Positions 25,362-34,964 of a stretch of 64,000 nucleotides of DNA are shown in pieces. The position numbers were made by a program, and so were the translations under genes. The notes under the pieces were generated by a model. It saw nothing but the letters and a program-made list of their open reading frames with translations, did not search any database and was not told where the DNA came from. The DNA is from Gracilimonas sp965227785 (GTDB lineage Bacteria; Bacteroidota; Rhodothermia; Balneolales; Balneolaceae), in NCBI RefSeq assembly GCF_965227785.1, contig NZ_OZ245785.1, positions 62,001 to 126,000 on the forward strand. Reading direction: 5' to 3'. Each line of letters begins with the position of its first letter. Position 1 is the first letter of the stretch.

Positions 25362-28300
25362 ATGAAAGGGTTAAAAATCAGCATAACATTAAGTTGGGTA
25401 CTAATTCTGTTATTTAGTGCTGTTTCATACGCACAGAATAGAGAAGAAAGTTCCTTCTTTTTCGATTTGGATTCATTCAATTCAAACCCCGCAGCTTCAA
25501 GCTTTAGGTCTACTTTGGATGGTTTTGTAGATCATACCGGTCAAGCCAATTTGCAGGTACCTTTATTTAACATCCCTGGTTCTGGTGGCTTAAGTTTCCC
25601 TCTGGTGGCGAAATACCGAACAGGAATTGGTGTTTTTCAAGATCCTTCTTGGATAGGGTTGGGATGGAACCTCAATGTTGGCTCAATATCAAGAAAGGTG
25701 AATTTCAAGCCAGATAATATTGATGTTGCTTATTCTGATAACCGAGAATATAAATTTCCAGATTCATATCAGGTTGATACCCCTTTCTTTAGTGGTTTAA
25801 TTCATAATTTCGGAACTATTTCCAACCCAGATTTTAAATTTGAGCTAGATAACGGATTAAAAATTCAATCCAGAAATGAGCTTATTGATAGAGATGGAGA
25901 TGGCTTTTCCCAAAAAGAAATTACTTATTTCATTATAACAGATAAATCTGGGACAAAATTTGTTTTTAAAGAAACTATAGAGGGGTTTTACATTGGGGAA
26001 AAATGCGAAAGCCAATGTAATCCTTATGGAAGTTATGGGAACAAACAGTGGCTCTTGACAGCTATATTATCTCATGATTATGTTGATGGGGGAGGAGATG
26101 AACTTGATCCTCTTGATAGTACTAATCCACAGGAAAGCAATGAAGGTAAGTGGATAGCCGTAAACTATTTTTATAATCAATCTACTGGAATCAAGAAGAA
26201 TCACTTAGTATATGAAGATGGTAATAATGGAGAGGTTGCCTTATACAGAATCCGAGAATCTGAAAACGTAACATACCCTTATCAAATAATTACCCCTTCC
26301 CATGTAGCAGAATTTGATCTTGAAAATGTAGATCAAGACTTCTACTCCAATAATGAAATCTCCTGGTCAAATACGTTTAATTGTACATCTTCTGCTATTG
26401 ACTGTGTGGGATTTGAAAGTTCAGATGCTTCAAATGAGAAAAAAAGAAGAGTAAAAGAGATTAAGCTTTTTAAATATTCTCAATATAGTATCAGTAATAA
26501 TACTCATAATGGGACTCTTATTAACATAGCTAAGTTTAGCTACATAAGTGGTTCTTCAAGTCAGGGTTTAGCCAAAACATTGGGTTCTTCTGGAGCAAAA
26601 ACTACTTTATCAGATGTGGAGATCTGTGGAGTTAATTGTTCAGGCATCCAAAAGTATTCATTTCAATATGTATCTAAAAATCCCAATGTTAAAGTGTGGG
26701 AAGGATTTTATACAAACAAATCTGATTATCATAGTAATGTAAATCCAATTGATGGTAGTTATAATAGCTACCCGCTTCCTGATAGTGTTTTTAATGGAAA
26801 TTCAAGTGATTATGTAAGCTCTCCTGATGATGGCGAGGCTTGGAATTTACAGAAGGTTGTTTTTCCGACGGGAGGATATCTTAGATTTGAATTTGAGCAA
26901 AAGAAGCTTGATTTCTATGGATCAGGATCAAATGATATTTCTGGACCAAATGTGATTCAAAGTGGCTTTAATGTAGTGAGCAAGAAAATACTTTCTGATG
27001 GTATAGAAGAGTTCGAGACTAATTATGAATATGGGGGTAATAGTAATGGAGTAGCCTTTGCATTTACCACGCCAACATATAGCTGTGACCAAAATAACTG
27101 CGGTAGTGTTAATACCATTAATTATGACCTTCTCCAATCTTCTTTTGATAGGGATAGAGGAGATAACTTTATCTTTGACGAGATACTAGAGATTCTACCA
27201 AACGGCTCAAAGATTAAAAGAAACTATTTAAGCCCTTTGGATAGATCTGCTTCAGATTTTATGGATGCACCTCATAGTTTGCCACCAAATGAAGAAACAC
27301 TGTTTGAAAAGACTTTATTGCTAAACGGAGATATTGAAAAAGAGACTTATTATGATGGCAGTGGTACCATCATTAAAGAATTGATATATGACTATGAATA
27401 TGAACTTACCGGGGCAAAGAAAATCGAGGCAGGAAGTGCATTGACAAGTATTTATTTGTCATATAAAAAAGTTAAGGATATAACGGAGTTTAAAAGAAGA
27501 GACAATAACGGGAATATACTCTTTGGAGAGTCGTTATATTCTAATATTTTTTACGATGAATATTATAATATAAGTAATAAGAGAACATATACTTCTGAAA
27601 AATTTCGGGACGTACTCTATAACTATGCTCATCAATCAGGGTATTATGGAGAGGGCTACTTGGAGGGGTTGATTCATTATTGGGATTTTGAGAATACTAT
27701 AACGACCGGTACCAGTGTAGAGGGAGTAAAAGATCGAATGTTAAGTACCATGGATGTAGAAATTGTTCCAGGTATTAACCCACTTACTGTAATAGATAAT
27801 GGAAAATCAGGTGATGGATTGAGCATAAATAATGCAAGCCCCAAATACCAAGAATTTCGTTCCGTAAATGGATTCCATAATGATTTTACTATTGGGTTTT
27901 GGGTAAAATTTAATTCATTCCAAAGTGGAAATGAACTGATTATGTATAAATCAGATTCATTTAAGTTTGATGAAGTAAATGGGAAAATACGGTTTTGTAG
28001 CTCTGATGTTGTTTCCATTTCTCAGATATGTGTAACCACCTCTTCATCACTATCAACGGGGCAATGGTATCACATTACAGCTTCAAGGTCGAATGGAAGT
28101 ATTAAGATATACTTTAATGGAACTCTGCAAGCAACTAATAATTCTATTCATGACAGTAACGGTCATTACAGTAGGGAAGATTTAATAATTGGAGGTTATG
28201 GTACTGTATTCTCAGGAACTTTAGACAACATATTCATTCACAACAGGGCTCTTTCTTCTACAGAAATTAATTCTATTAAGAATGATGTCAACATTGATTA

Positions 28301-31300
28301 TTCTAATTCTTTTAAAACAATAAATTATTATTCGGCACTGTACAGCTCCGAGGTACAGAATACGGAAACTGTATCTGGTGGTAATCCCTCAAATTGGGAA
28401 TCCGGGTCCAAAGAATGGAACACATGGGTAAAAGACAATGGGCATTGGAGACCTAAAAAGAAGTATGCCTGGAAGGGAGGAAGTTCAATAGCTCCAACTG
28501 CGCCAAATTCTGAGGCTATTGAGGTTTCAGAAGCTGTTTCATATGATAGTTTTGGAAATGTGGTTGAGGTGGAAGATACATTTGACTCAAGGACTACTCA
28601 ATGGTGGAGTGAGGACGGGAGCCAAATTTTTGGGATTTTTCAAAATGCAAGAAAGAACGAGGTGTTTACACATAGTTTTGGTTATGATGGCCTTAAAGGT
28701 TGGCAAGAGGTGGATAGTGATGGTGATACAGATATTTCTGTTGAGGATGGAAAATTAAAATTAACAAATGAGGCATCGGCAAGTAATGGTGAAGCAGATA
28801 GAATTTACTACGATCTTGGTGTAGAAATTACTGGAGATGTGGTAATAGAATTTGATGTAGAAATTGCTAATAGTAACAGTTGGGATTTAACTATTGCAGC
28901 TGGAGGAAGTTCCTGGAGCACTGGAAATGGTGGTTCTGAAAATGCTGTGTGGACTGCAATCAATAATGAATCCTGGAGATTTCACAATGGAGCTAGTAGC
29001 AATTACTGGACCACCATTATTAGTGGACTTGAAGTGGGCGAAACATACAATTTTAAGATAGTTGCAAAGACAAGCGTAAATAAGGCTGATTATTATGTTA
29101 ATGGTCGAAAAATCATAACAGATGGGAATTTTAGATATGGTTCATCTGGTATTCAAAAAATAGCATTTGGAAATTATGGATATGGCACAGTTACAACGAA
29201 TTGGTACATAGATAATGTAAGAATTTATCCTGAAGATGGTTTTGCATATACCAATGAAATTGACAAAAGAGGAAATATAGTTGCGCTGAAAAATGCTTCT
29301 GGACTGACCTCAAGATTTAGCTACGATAATTTGAACAGATTGATAAATACTTATAATTCAAAAGGGGTCTTAGCGAGCACAAATGAATATTATTATTCAT
29401 TAGAAAGTAATGCTAATTTCGATCAATCAGATCCAAATTACATTGAGACCGAAACGTTTTTTCCTTCCGGTAGTACTAAGGCAATCGAGTATCAAGATGG
29501 ACTAAGTAGAGTTATTCAAAGCCAGCTGCGTAGCTCGAGTAGTGCAATCGTATCTCAGTTCATGTACAATGAAATGGGAAAATTAGAATTAGAATCACGT
29601 CCAATTTATGAGTCTAATGTTTCTTCATACATAGATAATCTTTTAGAAGGATCCGGCTCATTTACAGCTCCAAATGCCTTGTATAGTAATTCAAAGGTAC
29701 AAGATTATTGGGATTCGCAAACAGGTATAAGTACGAATGATGCAAACTATGCATATTCATATAATCGATATGATGCAACTCCTGAAGCAAGATTAATAAA
29801 TAATACGTTACCGGGTTATAACTGGAGATACGGAGCTGGCGATGAGATTAACAAATATTTAGATAGGAGCAATACAAGTGAAACATTCGCGACTTCATCT
29901 CAGGGGGCAACGCCAGCCAGAAGCTGGAATACATATACGTTAAGTAAACTTATTGGTGAAGATCCCAATAATAATAAATCAATAACGTACACAAATATAT
30001 GGGGAGAGACGGTAGCGAGCGGTGTCGATATGAACAATGACAATAAATTAACTCGGAGCTCCACGGATTTAGTAACAGAGTACGCCTACAATTTGCATGG
30101 TGATCTAATCCGGGTTGAGGACCCTCGGGGCCTGGCTACAACTTTTAATATTAATACGCTTGGTCAACTAACTGAAAAGACACTTCCCGATCAGGATGTG
30201 AGTGTGAATTATCGTTATGATAAAGCGGGCAAACTGCGATTCGCAAGAGATCCGAATCATAAGTCTCTGGAAAGTGACCTTTCTCAAAATTTTACTTTTG
30301 GGACATCCTTTTCAAAAACTTTGAATGCGACAAGCAATGGTAAGTTGAAGGTCCATTTTTGTATCGCTGATTTATATATGGATAGCTATGATGTCGAACT
30401 TATAGATGTGGATAATGGGAATTCGATTGTTGATTCCTGGGTGATAACTACGTCAGGGGCTGGAGGATGTATTGGGTCTCCAAGTAACCCGGAAGAGTAT
30501 TCAGTAAGTTCAGGTACTTATAAGCTAGAAGGACAGGCAAGAGATCCAGGGGAGCCGATTGTTAGTGGGTTTGCAGAGTTTGGTTTTACTTCTTACGATG
30601 TATACACCTATACAAAGTATGACGATTTGGGGCGTCCGGTAGAGACCGGGGAATACAGCGGTGGTGTACCTTTTTCTTCTGCAAATCCAGATGATGAGAA
30701 TTTTCCTTCTTCGGGTCATCAACCCAATGTTAAATATTACTATGATGGAGATCAGGCATATAATGGTGGGGCCTTAACTCCCCAGAATTTGAATGGGAGA
30801 ATCTCAAAGAAAGAGTATAGGGATTTGAGTGAAACCGGTGGATGGGGAGATACATGGTATTCCTATAACGCACTTGGATTAGTAGAAGCAGTAATACAAA
30901 AAGTGCCAGGATTGGCGCAACAACATATTATTAATTATAGTTATGATGAGTTTGGAAGGCTTACTCAAATAGATTACGAAGAAAATCTTCCATTTAATGC
31001 GGAAGAATTCCACTGGCGATATAGCTATGACGATATGGGACGGCTTGAAAAAGTAGAAACCAGCTCAAACGGATCGACATGGATAAAAGATGTTGAATAT
31101 AGTAGCTATTCAGCAGATAACCAGATAGAGCAAGTGAGGTTAGGCAATAGCAATATTCAAACCGTAGATTATGCCCATGACATTAGAGGGTGGCTTGAAA
31201 AGGTTAATAACACCTCCTCTATAGGCAGTGATAAATTTGCCATGAAACTTAGCTATGCCGCCAATGGAAATATAAGCCAGCAACAATGGAGACAGCCTGC

Positions 31301-32897
31301 TAAAAATTCCTACCTAGCCACCTATAATTATAGCTACGATGCAGCCAATCGGTTAACCAGTGCAAACTTTACCGGATCAGGCTATAGTTCAAATGCTTTT
31401 GATGTAACTAATATTACATACGATGATAATGGAAACCTCACACAATATATACGTTATGATAATGCTGGAGATATAGGCCAGGATGCTACAGGATATATGG
31501 GCTATACGATTGAATCTGGTAGTAACAAAATCAACTATTCCAGGGACCAAATTCTGTATGAACAGTATGATTTTAGCTATGATGCTAATGGTAATATGAC
31601 CGAAAATGAGTTAAACGGATTGGTATCTGCTCAATATGACTGGAGAAACCTACCCTCACAGATGATCACAGGTTCGGCTACACTAAAATACGCTTATGAT
31701 GCAGATGGAAACCGAGTGAAGAAAGCAAGAAGTGGCGGAACGGAAACGCTATATGTTCGGGGAGCAAATGGAGAACCTCTGGTAGTTTTTGTCGATGATC
31801 ACGTAGCTTTTTATAACATTGTTTCTGGCGGAGATGTGCTAGGCACTTATGACGGCTCTCAGCGCAGGTATTTCATTAAGGACCAATTAGGAAGTATTCG
31901 AACTACGGTAGATCAAAGTGGCAATGTAGATGGCTATGATGATTATTACCCGTTTGGACTACAAATGCCTGGGCGTTCTTCGAATACTGGTAACTCAAAT
32001 GATGACTACAAATTTACTGGTCATGAACGGGATGATGAGGCGGGTCTAACCCTGGATTATATGGGAGCGCGGTATTACGATCCAGTGGTATCCCGGTTCC
32101 TTAGTATTGATCCAAAAGCGGGAGATTTGCCGGGTTGGAGTACCTATGCCTATGCGTTGAATAATCCCATAAATATGTGGGATCCAGACGGTGAATATCC
32201 ATGGCCTGTACATATTAGGTCGTTTATTTCTTCGTCAACAACAGGTTTGGGGCGTTTTAGAGGAGATGGAAGAGGCCCAACTACTGCAAGTGCAAGTTGG
32301 CCTAATGTAACTTCTAGGGTGAGATCGACTTTTACAGTTGATCCAACACAAGGAACACTTACTAATATGAGTACTGTTAGTGATGCAACAATATTCTATG
32401 GAGTTGGTGCACCTCCAACAGCAGGTTTGTATCCAGCTGGTGACTCAGGTACTCCCCTAGTTTCAGCCGGGATTGTATCTGCTGGAAATGGTTCTCTTTC
32501 TTTAGGTTTTGCTCATTCAGGAAAAGATCCACTTACCTATGAACCATTAACGCCAGCCTTGGATATCCAAGCAGGATTAAATTTTACAGAAGATTTAGAA
32601 AATGGAATCCTATCAATTATCGGTTCATTTACAGGAAATTCCTTTCCAAGTTCTGAGGCCTTTGTTGTAGATCAATCTGGCAATACGAAGGTATTTCTAG
32701 GGGCCAGAAAAGAGCAAGGTGGGTTATTCAATCTATTTGGGCTATTCAACCTCTTTGGTGATGGTACAGGTAACTCGCTGTTCAATGTAAATATGCAAAT
32801 ACGATTTGATGGTAAAGGCAACTTTACCGGCGTTACTTATGATGGCAAGGATTACACGATTGATGAATGGAATACAAAAGTACAGGAGGGTTTTTAA
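25362..32897 (+). CDS. Secreted RHS/YD-repeat polymorphic toxin 2, with LamG-type domain
   Basis: 2511 aa. A signal peptide (about 1-25, ending VSYAQN) is followed by the same N-terminal RHS module as toxin 1 (WIGLGWNLNVGSISRK near 98-113). Residues about 765-985 hold a LamG/concanavalin-like domain (LIHYWDFENT ... DFTIGFWVKF ... GQWYHITASRSNGSIKIYFNG ... GTLDNIFIHNRALS). A second jelly-roll-like module lies at about 1110-1290. YD repeats then run to about 2200. The RHS core (YYPFGLQMPGR ... ARYYDPVVSRFLSIDPK) ends at WDPDGEYPWP near 2276, where a new C-terminal domain of about 235 residues begins, unlike that of toxin 1. It shows no recognised nuclease or deaminase motif. A small membrane-protein gene follows after 2 bp. 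Confidence 0.92.
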   Translation: MKGLKISITLSWVLILLFSAVSYAQNREESSFFFDLDSFNSNPAASSFRSTLDGFVDHTGQANLQVPLFNIPGSGGLSFPLVAKYRTGIGVFQDPSWIGLGWNLNVGSISRKVNFKPDNIDVAYSDNREYKFPDSYQVDTPFFSGLIHNFGTISNPDFKFELDNGLKIQSRNELIDRDGDGFSQKEITYFIITDKSGTKFVFKETIEGFYIGEKCESQCNPYGSYGNKQWLLTAILSHDYVDGGGDELDPLDSTNPQESNEGKWIAVNYFYNQSTGIKKNHLVYEDGNNGEVALYRIRESENVTYPYQIITPSHVAEFDLENVDQDFYSNNEISWSNTFNCTSSAIDCVGFESSDASNEKKRRVKEIKLFKYSQYSISNNTHNGTLINIAKFSYISGSSSQGLAKTLGSSGAKTTLSDVEICGVNCSGIQKYSFQYVSKNPNVKVWEGFYTNKSDYHSNVNPIDGSYNSYPLPDSVFNGNSSDYVSSPDDGEAWNLQKVVFPTGGYLRFEFEQKKLDFYGSGSNDISGPNVIQSGFNVVSKKILSDGIEEFETNYEYGGNSNGVAFAFTTPTYSCDQNNCGSVNTINYDLLQSSFDRDRGDNFIFDEILEILPNGSKIKRNYLSPLDRSASDFMDAPHSLPPNEETLFEKTLLLNGDIEKETYYDGSGTIIKELIYDYEYELTGAKKIEAGSALTSIYLSYKKVKDITEFKRRDNNGNILFGESLYSNIFYDEYYNISNKRTYTSEKFRDVLYNYAHQSGYYGEGYLEGLIHYWDFENTITTGTSVEGVKDRMLSTMDVEIVPGINPLTVIDNGKSGDGLSINNASPKYQEFRSVNGFHNDFTIGFWVKFNSFQSGNELIMYKSDSFKFDEVNGKIRFCSSDVVSISQICVTTSSSLSTGQWYHITASRSNGSIKIYFNGTLQATNNSIHDSNGHYSREDLIIGGYGTVFSGTLDNIFIHNRALSSTEINSIKNDVNIDYSNSFKTINYYSALYSSEVQNTETVSGGNPSNWESGSKEWNTWVKDNGHWRPKKKYAWKGGSSIAPTAPNSEAIEVSEAVSYDSFGNVVEVEDTFDSRTTQWWSEDGSQIFGIFQNARKNEVFTHSFGYDGLKGWQEVDSDGDTDISVEDGKLKLTNEASASNGEADRIYYDLGVEITGDVVIEFDVEIANSNSWDLTIAAGGSSWSTGNGGSENAVWTAINNESWRFHNGASSNYWTTIISGLEVGETYNFKIVAKTSVNKADYYVNGRKIITDGNFRYGSSGIQKIAFGNYGYGTVTTNWYIDNVRIYPEDGFAYTNEIDKRGNIVALKNASGLTSRFSYDNLNRLINTYNSKGVLASTNEYYYSLESNANFDQSDPNYIETETFFPSGSTKAIEYQDGLSRVIQSQLRSSSSAIVSQFMYNEMGKLELESRPIYESNVSSYIDNLLEGSGSFTAPNALYSNSKVQDYWDSQTGISTNDANYAYSYNRYDATPEARLINNTLPGYNWRYGAGDEINKYLDRSNTSETFATSSQGATPARSWNTYTLSKLIGEDPNNNKSITYTNIWGETVASGVDMNNDNKLTRSSTDLVTEYAYNLHGDLIRVEDPRGLATTFNINTLGQLTEKTLPDQDVSVNYRYDKAGKLRFARDPNHKSLESDLSQNFTFGTSFSKTLNATSNGKLKVHFCIADLYMDSYDVELIDVDNGNSIVDSWVITTSGAGGCIGSPSNPEEYSVSSGTYKLEGQARDPGEPIVSGFAEFGFTSYDVYTYTKYDDLGRPVETGEYSGGVPFSSANPDDENFPSSGHQPNVKYYYDGDQAYNGGALTPQNLNGRISKKEYRDLSETGGWGDTWYSYNALGLVEAVIQKVPGLAQQHIINYSYDEFGRLTQIDYEENLPFNAEEFHWRYSYDDMGRLEKVETSSNGSTWIKDVEYSSYSADNQIEQVRLGNSNIQTVDYAHDIRGWLEKVNNTSSIGSDKFAMKLSYAANGNISQQQWRQPAKNSYLATYNYSYDAANRLTSANFTGSGYSSNAFDVTNITYDDNGNLTQYIRYDNAGDIGQDATGYMGYTIESGSNKINYSRDQILYEQYDFSYDANGNMTENELNGLVSAQYDWRNLPSQMITGSATLKYAYDADGNRVKKARSGGTETLYVRGANGEPLVVFVDDHVAFYNIVSGGDVLGTYDGSQRRYFIKDQLGSIRTTVDQSGNVDGYDDYYPFGLQMPGRSSNTGNSNDDYKFTGHERDDEAGLTLDYMGARYYDPVVSRFLSIDPKAGDLPGWSTYAYALNNPINMWDPDGEYPWPVHIRSFISSSTTGLGRFRGDGRGPTTASASWPNVTSRVRSTFTVDPTQGTLTNMSTVSDATIFYGVGAPPTAGLYPAGDSGTPLVSAGIVSAGNGSLSLGFAHSGKDPLTYEPLTPALDIQAGLNFTEDLENGILSIIGSFTGNSFPSSEAFVVDQSGNTKVFLGARKEQGGLFNLFGLFNLFGDGTGNSLFNVNMQIRFDGKGNFTGVTYDGKDYTIDEWNTKVQEGF
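30723..31957 (+). repeat. 1,235-bp tract identical to 21182-22416 (copy 2)
   Basis: Same orientation as copy 1 and no mismatch seen. It covers residues about 1788-2198 of RHS protein 2. Flanking RHS sequence on both sides is only moderately similar at the protein level, so the identity is a bounded patch. Confidence 0.95.
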
Positions 32898-32899
32898 TT

Positions 32900-33334
32900 A
32901 TGGAGCCAAGCAAAATTAAAATGAAGATATTTTTAACCAATTGGGTTTCTGTTGTTGGTGTTTTTATAGTTCTTTGTTTAACCGGAGTTATAACTGAACT
33001 CTGGAAAGTAGAGACTATAGGGGATGCGCCAAATGCAATCGCAACGGGCCTATTTGGTGTTTTATTGGCACTTCTTTTATATAGTTTAGTGTTTTGGCTT
33101 GCATTTATATTGGTGATGTTTCTCTTGGATTTTTTATTGATGAATAATGATGAAACCTATGTCAGGTATAAGCTATTTTTCGAGTGGATATTAGTCAGCA
33201 GTCCGTTTATATATTGGGCATTTAAATATTCCCAATGGATATTTTTCGTGGCTATAGGAACCTTTTTAATTACACAAGCAATAAGAGAGAGGCTAATTTT
33301 AAAGCTACTATCGCGGACAGCTTCCCCTACTTAA
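32900..33334 (+). CDS. Small membrane protein, candidate immunity protein for RHS toxin 2
   Basis: 144 aa from the ATG at 32900, two bases after the RHS stop; an in-frame ATG at 32867 lies inside the RHS gene and is less likely. Hydrophobic helices lie at about 10-32, 48-82 and 100-130. No family is recognised. The position immediately after the RHS gene is that of an immunity gene, and a membrane location would suit a toxin that attacks the inner membrane or periplasm. The function is inferred from position only. Confidence 0.65.
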   Translation: MEPSKIKMKIFLTNWVSVVGVFIVLCLTGVITELWKVETIGDAPNAIATGLFGVLLALLLYSLVFWLAFILVMFLLDFLLMNNDETYVRYKLFFEWILVSSPFIYWAFKYSQWIFFVAIGTFLITQAIRERLILKLLSRTASPT

Positions 33335-33338
33335 ATTC

Positions 33339-33575
33339 TTATTGAATCGCCTTAAAATTGGCGGCTTTTATAAGATTGTCGAGGGTGAAGAAAATATGCT
33401 CTGGGTTTTCTTCGGGCAGGTTTTGTATATTCTCTAAGCGCTGCAAGATTTGTTTGTTCAATATTTTTAAATCCTGGTCGCCCAGCAGATAATCCAGGGA
33501 AACCTCCTGTGCATCGGCCATTTTTTTAGCAGTGTCAATTGAGGGCTTCATCTCGTTGCGTTTATATCGGGTACA
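33339..33575 (-). pseudogene. XRE-family regulator remnant (C-terminal part)
   Basis: The minus-strand frame encodes a typical C-terminal half of a small Bacteroidota XRE regulator: YKRNEMKPSIDTAKKMADAQ, then VSLDYLLGD, a helical IQNLPEEN segment and FFTLDNLIKAANFKAIQ-stop. The first helices of the HTH are missing. Upstream of about 33575 the frame runs open into the antisense of the pilus gene at 33603, which is accidental. So the 5' part of the gene was lost at the junction with the pilus cluster. It converges on the RHS 2 immunity gene with a 4-bp gap. A matching shorter tail is at 24910-24938. Confidence 0.72.
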
Positions 33576-33602
33576 CTTCTGTGTTTTTAGTATTTTAAGA
33601 CT

Positions 33603-34964
33603 GTGAAGAACTTTGAATTTCAAATACAAGACGAAGAAGGTTCGGCTCTGGCTTCCGTACTTATAATCATCGTAATTGTCAGCCTTTTTATTGGTGTAGT
33701 ACTTTCGGGAATGTATGTGCAGAACCAGTTCATTCAGCAAGATATTGATGAAGTGAAAGCTCGCTATGCTGCCGAAGCGGGTATTGCTTCTTTTCTAAGT
33801 GAATTTAGACATTCAGCAATAACAAGAGATACTCCCTTAACAATTCCTGTTCATGACAATACGCAAGTAACCATTAATGCCAAGCCCTTTGGAGGTTTTT
33901 TGGATGTCGAATCCATAGCCGAAGTAAGGGGGAAAGAGAAGAAAATTCGAGTACTGGCAGGAGCTTTAAAAACCGATTTATTTGAATATGGGGTAGTATT
34001 GGGTGATACCAGCTCCGTTCTTATGCTAACCGGTTCAACGCAATTAAAAGGAGGTATATTAACGGGTCAGATCGGTACAAGAACTACTGATTTTAAGGGA
34101 GTTTCTTTCAGTGGTAGGTTAGAAGGGGAACAAACTCAACAATCAGGTCCTCTTTTACCTAACTTTAATACTAATTTTATCCAAAATCAGGAAGAATTAA
34201 TCAACAACTCTTTCCAGAAGGGGTTATGGAACTCATTTGACAGTAGCTACAATGGCTTGGGAAATTCAAATGCGGAGGCTGAAGATACTCTCTTCTTTGA
34301 TGGCAATGTATCCTGGTCTTCAAGGGATTCTATTTCATTTCCCAAAGATGTAACTATTGCCGTAAATGGAAACATGACACTGAATGGTAATTACTATTTT
34401 GGGGCGTTTACAAAGCTATTGGTTAGAGACACGTTACGAGTTGGAGGTAGTATTTCTGGAGAGCATGTGCTGATGTATGCGGGGCAATCTCTTCAGGTTG
34501 GAGGTGGTGCTCAGTTAAGTGCTCAGGCTTTATCTGGTGGGGAAATCATCATCCGGGACAACGCCTATCTAAACTATCCAAGCATGATCTACACGGATCA
34601 GGAGCTTTCTCCTGATCGCCAAGAGATTATCATTGATATCAGAGATAATGCCAAAGTAGATGGAACGGTTGTTTACCCGGTTTCAACCACCAATTTTACG
34701 TCCGGTCTTTTTCGGGTCAGAGTATCTGATCAGGCGGTAGTCCGTGGAGGAATTTACACGCTGGGTCAAACCGAATTGGAGGGAACCGTATTAGGGAGCG
34801 TGTTAACCCAGCAGTTTTATTTTTACGAGTCTCCTTCCTCTTATATAAATTGGCTAAAGGATGCAGAAATCGATTTTTCAGGCCGACCGGAAAATTATGT
34901 GGTGCCCTTAGGGTTTTCAGAACACCCGGAGTATCAAATCTTAGACTGGGCGGAGGTTCAATGA
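33603..34964 (+). CDS. PilX-like pilus assembly / minor pilin-type membrane protein
   Basis: 453 aa from a GTG start. An N-terminal EEGSALASVLIIIVIVSLFIG segment (about 11-31) is a PilX-type class III signal-like helix, followed by the conserved 'ARYAAEAGIASFL' helix. The rest is a long beta-rich region with repeated short strands (about 120-440), much like a polymer-forming or beta-helical domain. It heads the downstream part of the pilus cluster and overlaps the next prepilin gene by 4 bp. No SD sequence is visible. Its natural promoter may have been separated by the RHS insertion. Confidence 0.75.
   Translation: MKNFEFQIQDEEGSALASVLIIIVIVSLFIGVVLSGMYVQNQFIQQDIDEVKARYAAEAGIASFLSEFRHSAITRDTPLTIPVHDNTQVTINAKPFGGFLDVESIAEVRGKEKKIRVLAGALKTDLFEYGVVLGDTSSVLMLTGSTQLKGGILTGQIGTRTTDFKGVSFSGRLEGEQTQQSGPLLPNFNTNFIQNQEELINNSFQKGLWNSFDSSYNGLGNSNAEAEDTLFFDGNVSWSSRDSISFPKDVTIAVNGNMTLNGNYYFGAFTKLLVRDTLRVGGSISGEHVLMYAGQSLQVGGGAQLSAQALSGGEIIIRDNAYLNYPSMIYTDQELSPDRQEIIIDIRDNAKVDGTVVYPVSTTNFTSGLFRVRVSDQAVVRGGIYTLGQTELEGTVLGSVLTQQFYFYESPSSYINWLKDAEIDFSGRPENYVVPLGFSEHPEYQILDWAEVQ

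Noticed and set aside
33339..33740. A 133-codon minus-strand frame that looks like one gene
   Set aside because: Only the C-terminal part up to about 33575 matches an XRE regulator. The first 50 codons are antisense to the pilus gene at 33603, so the gene is a truncated remnant, not an intact protein.
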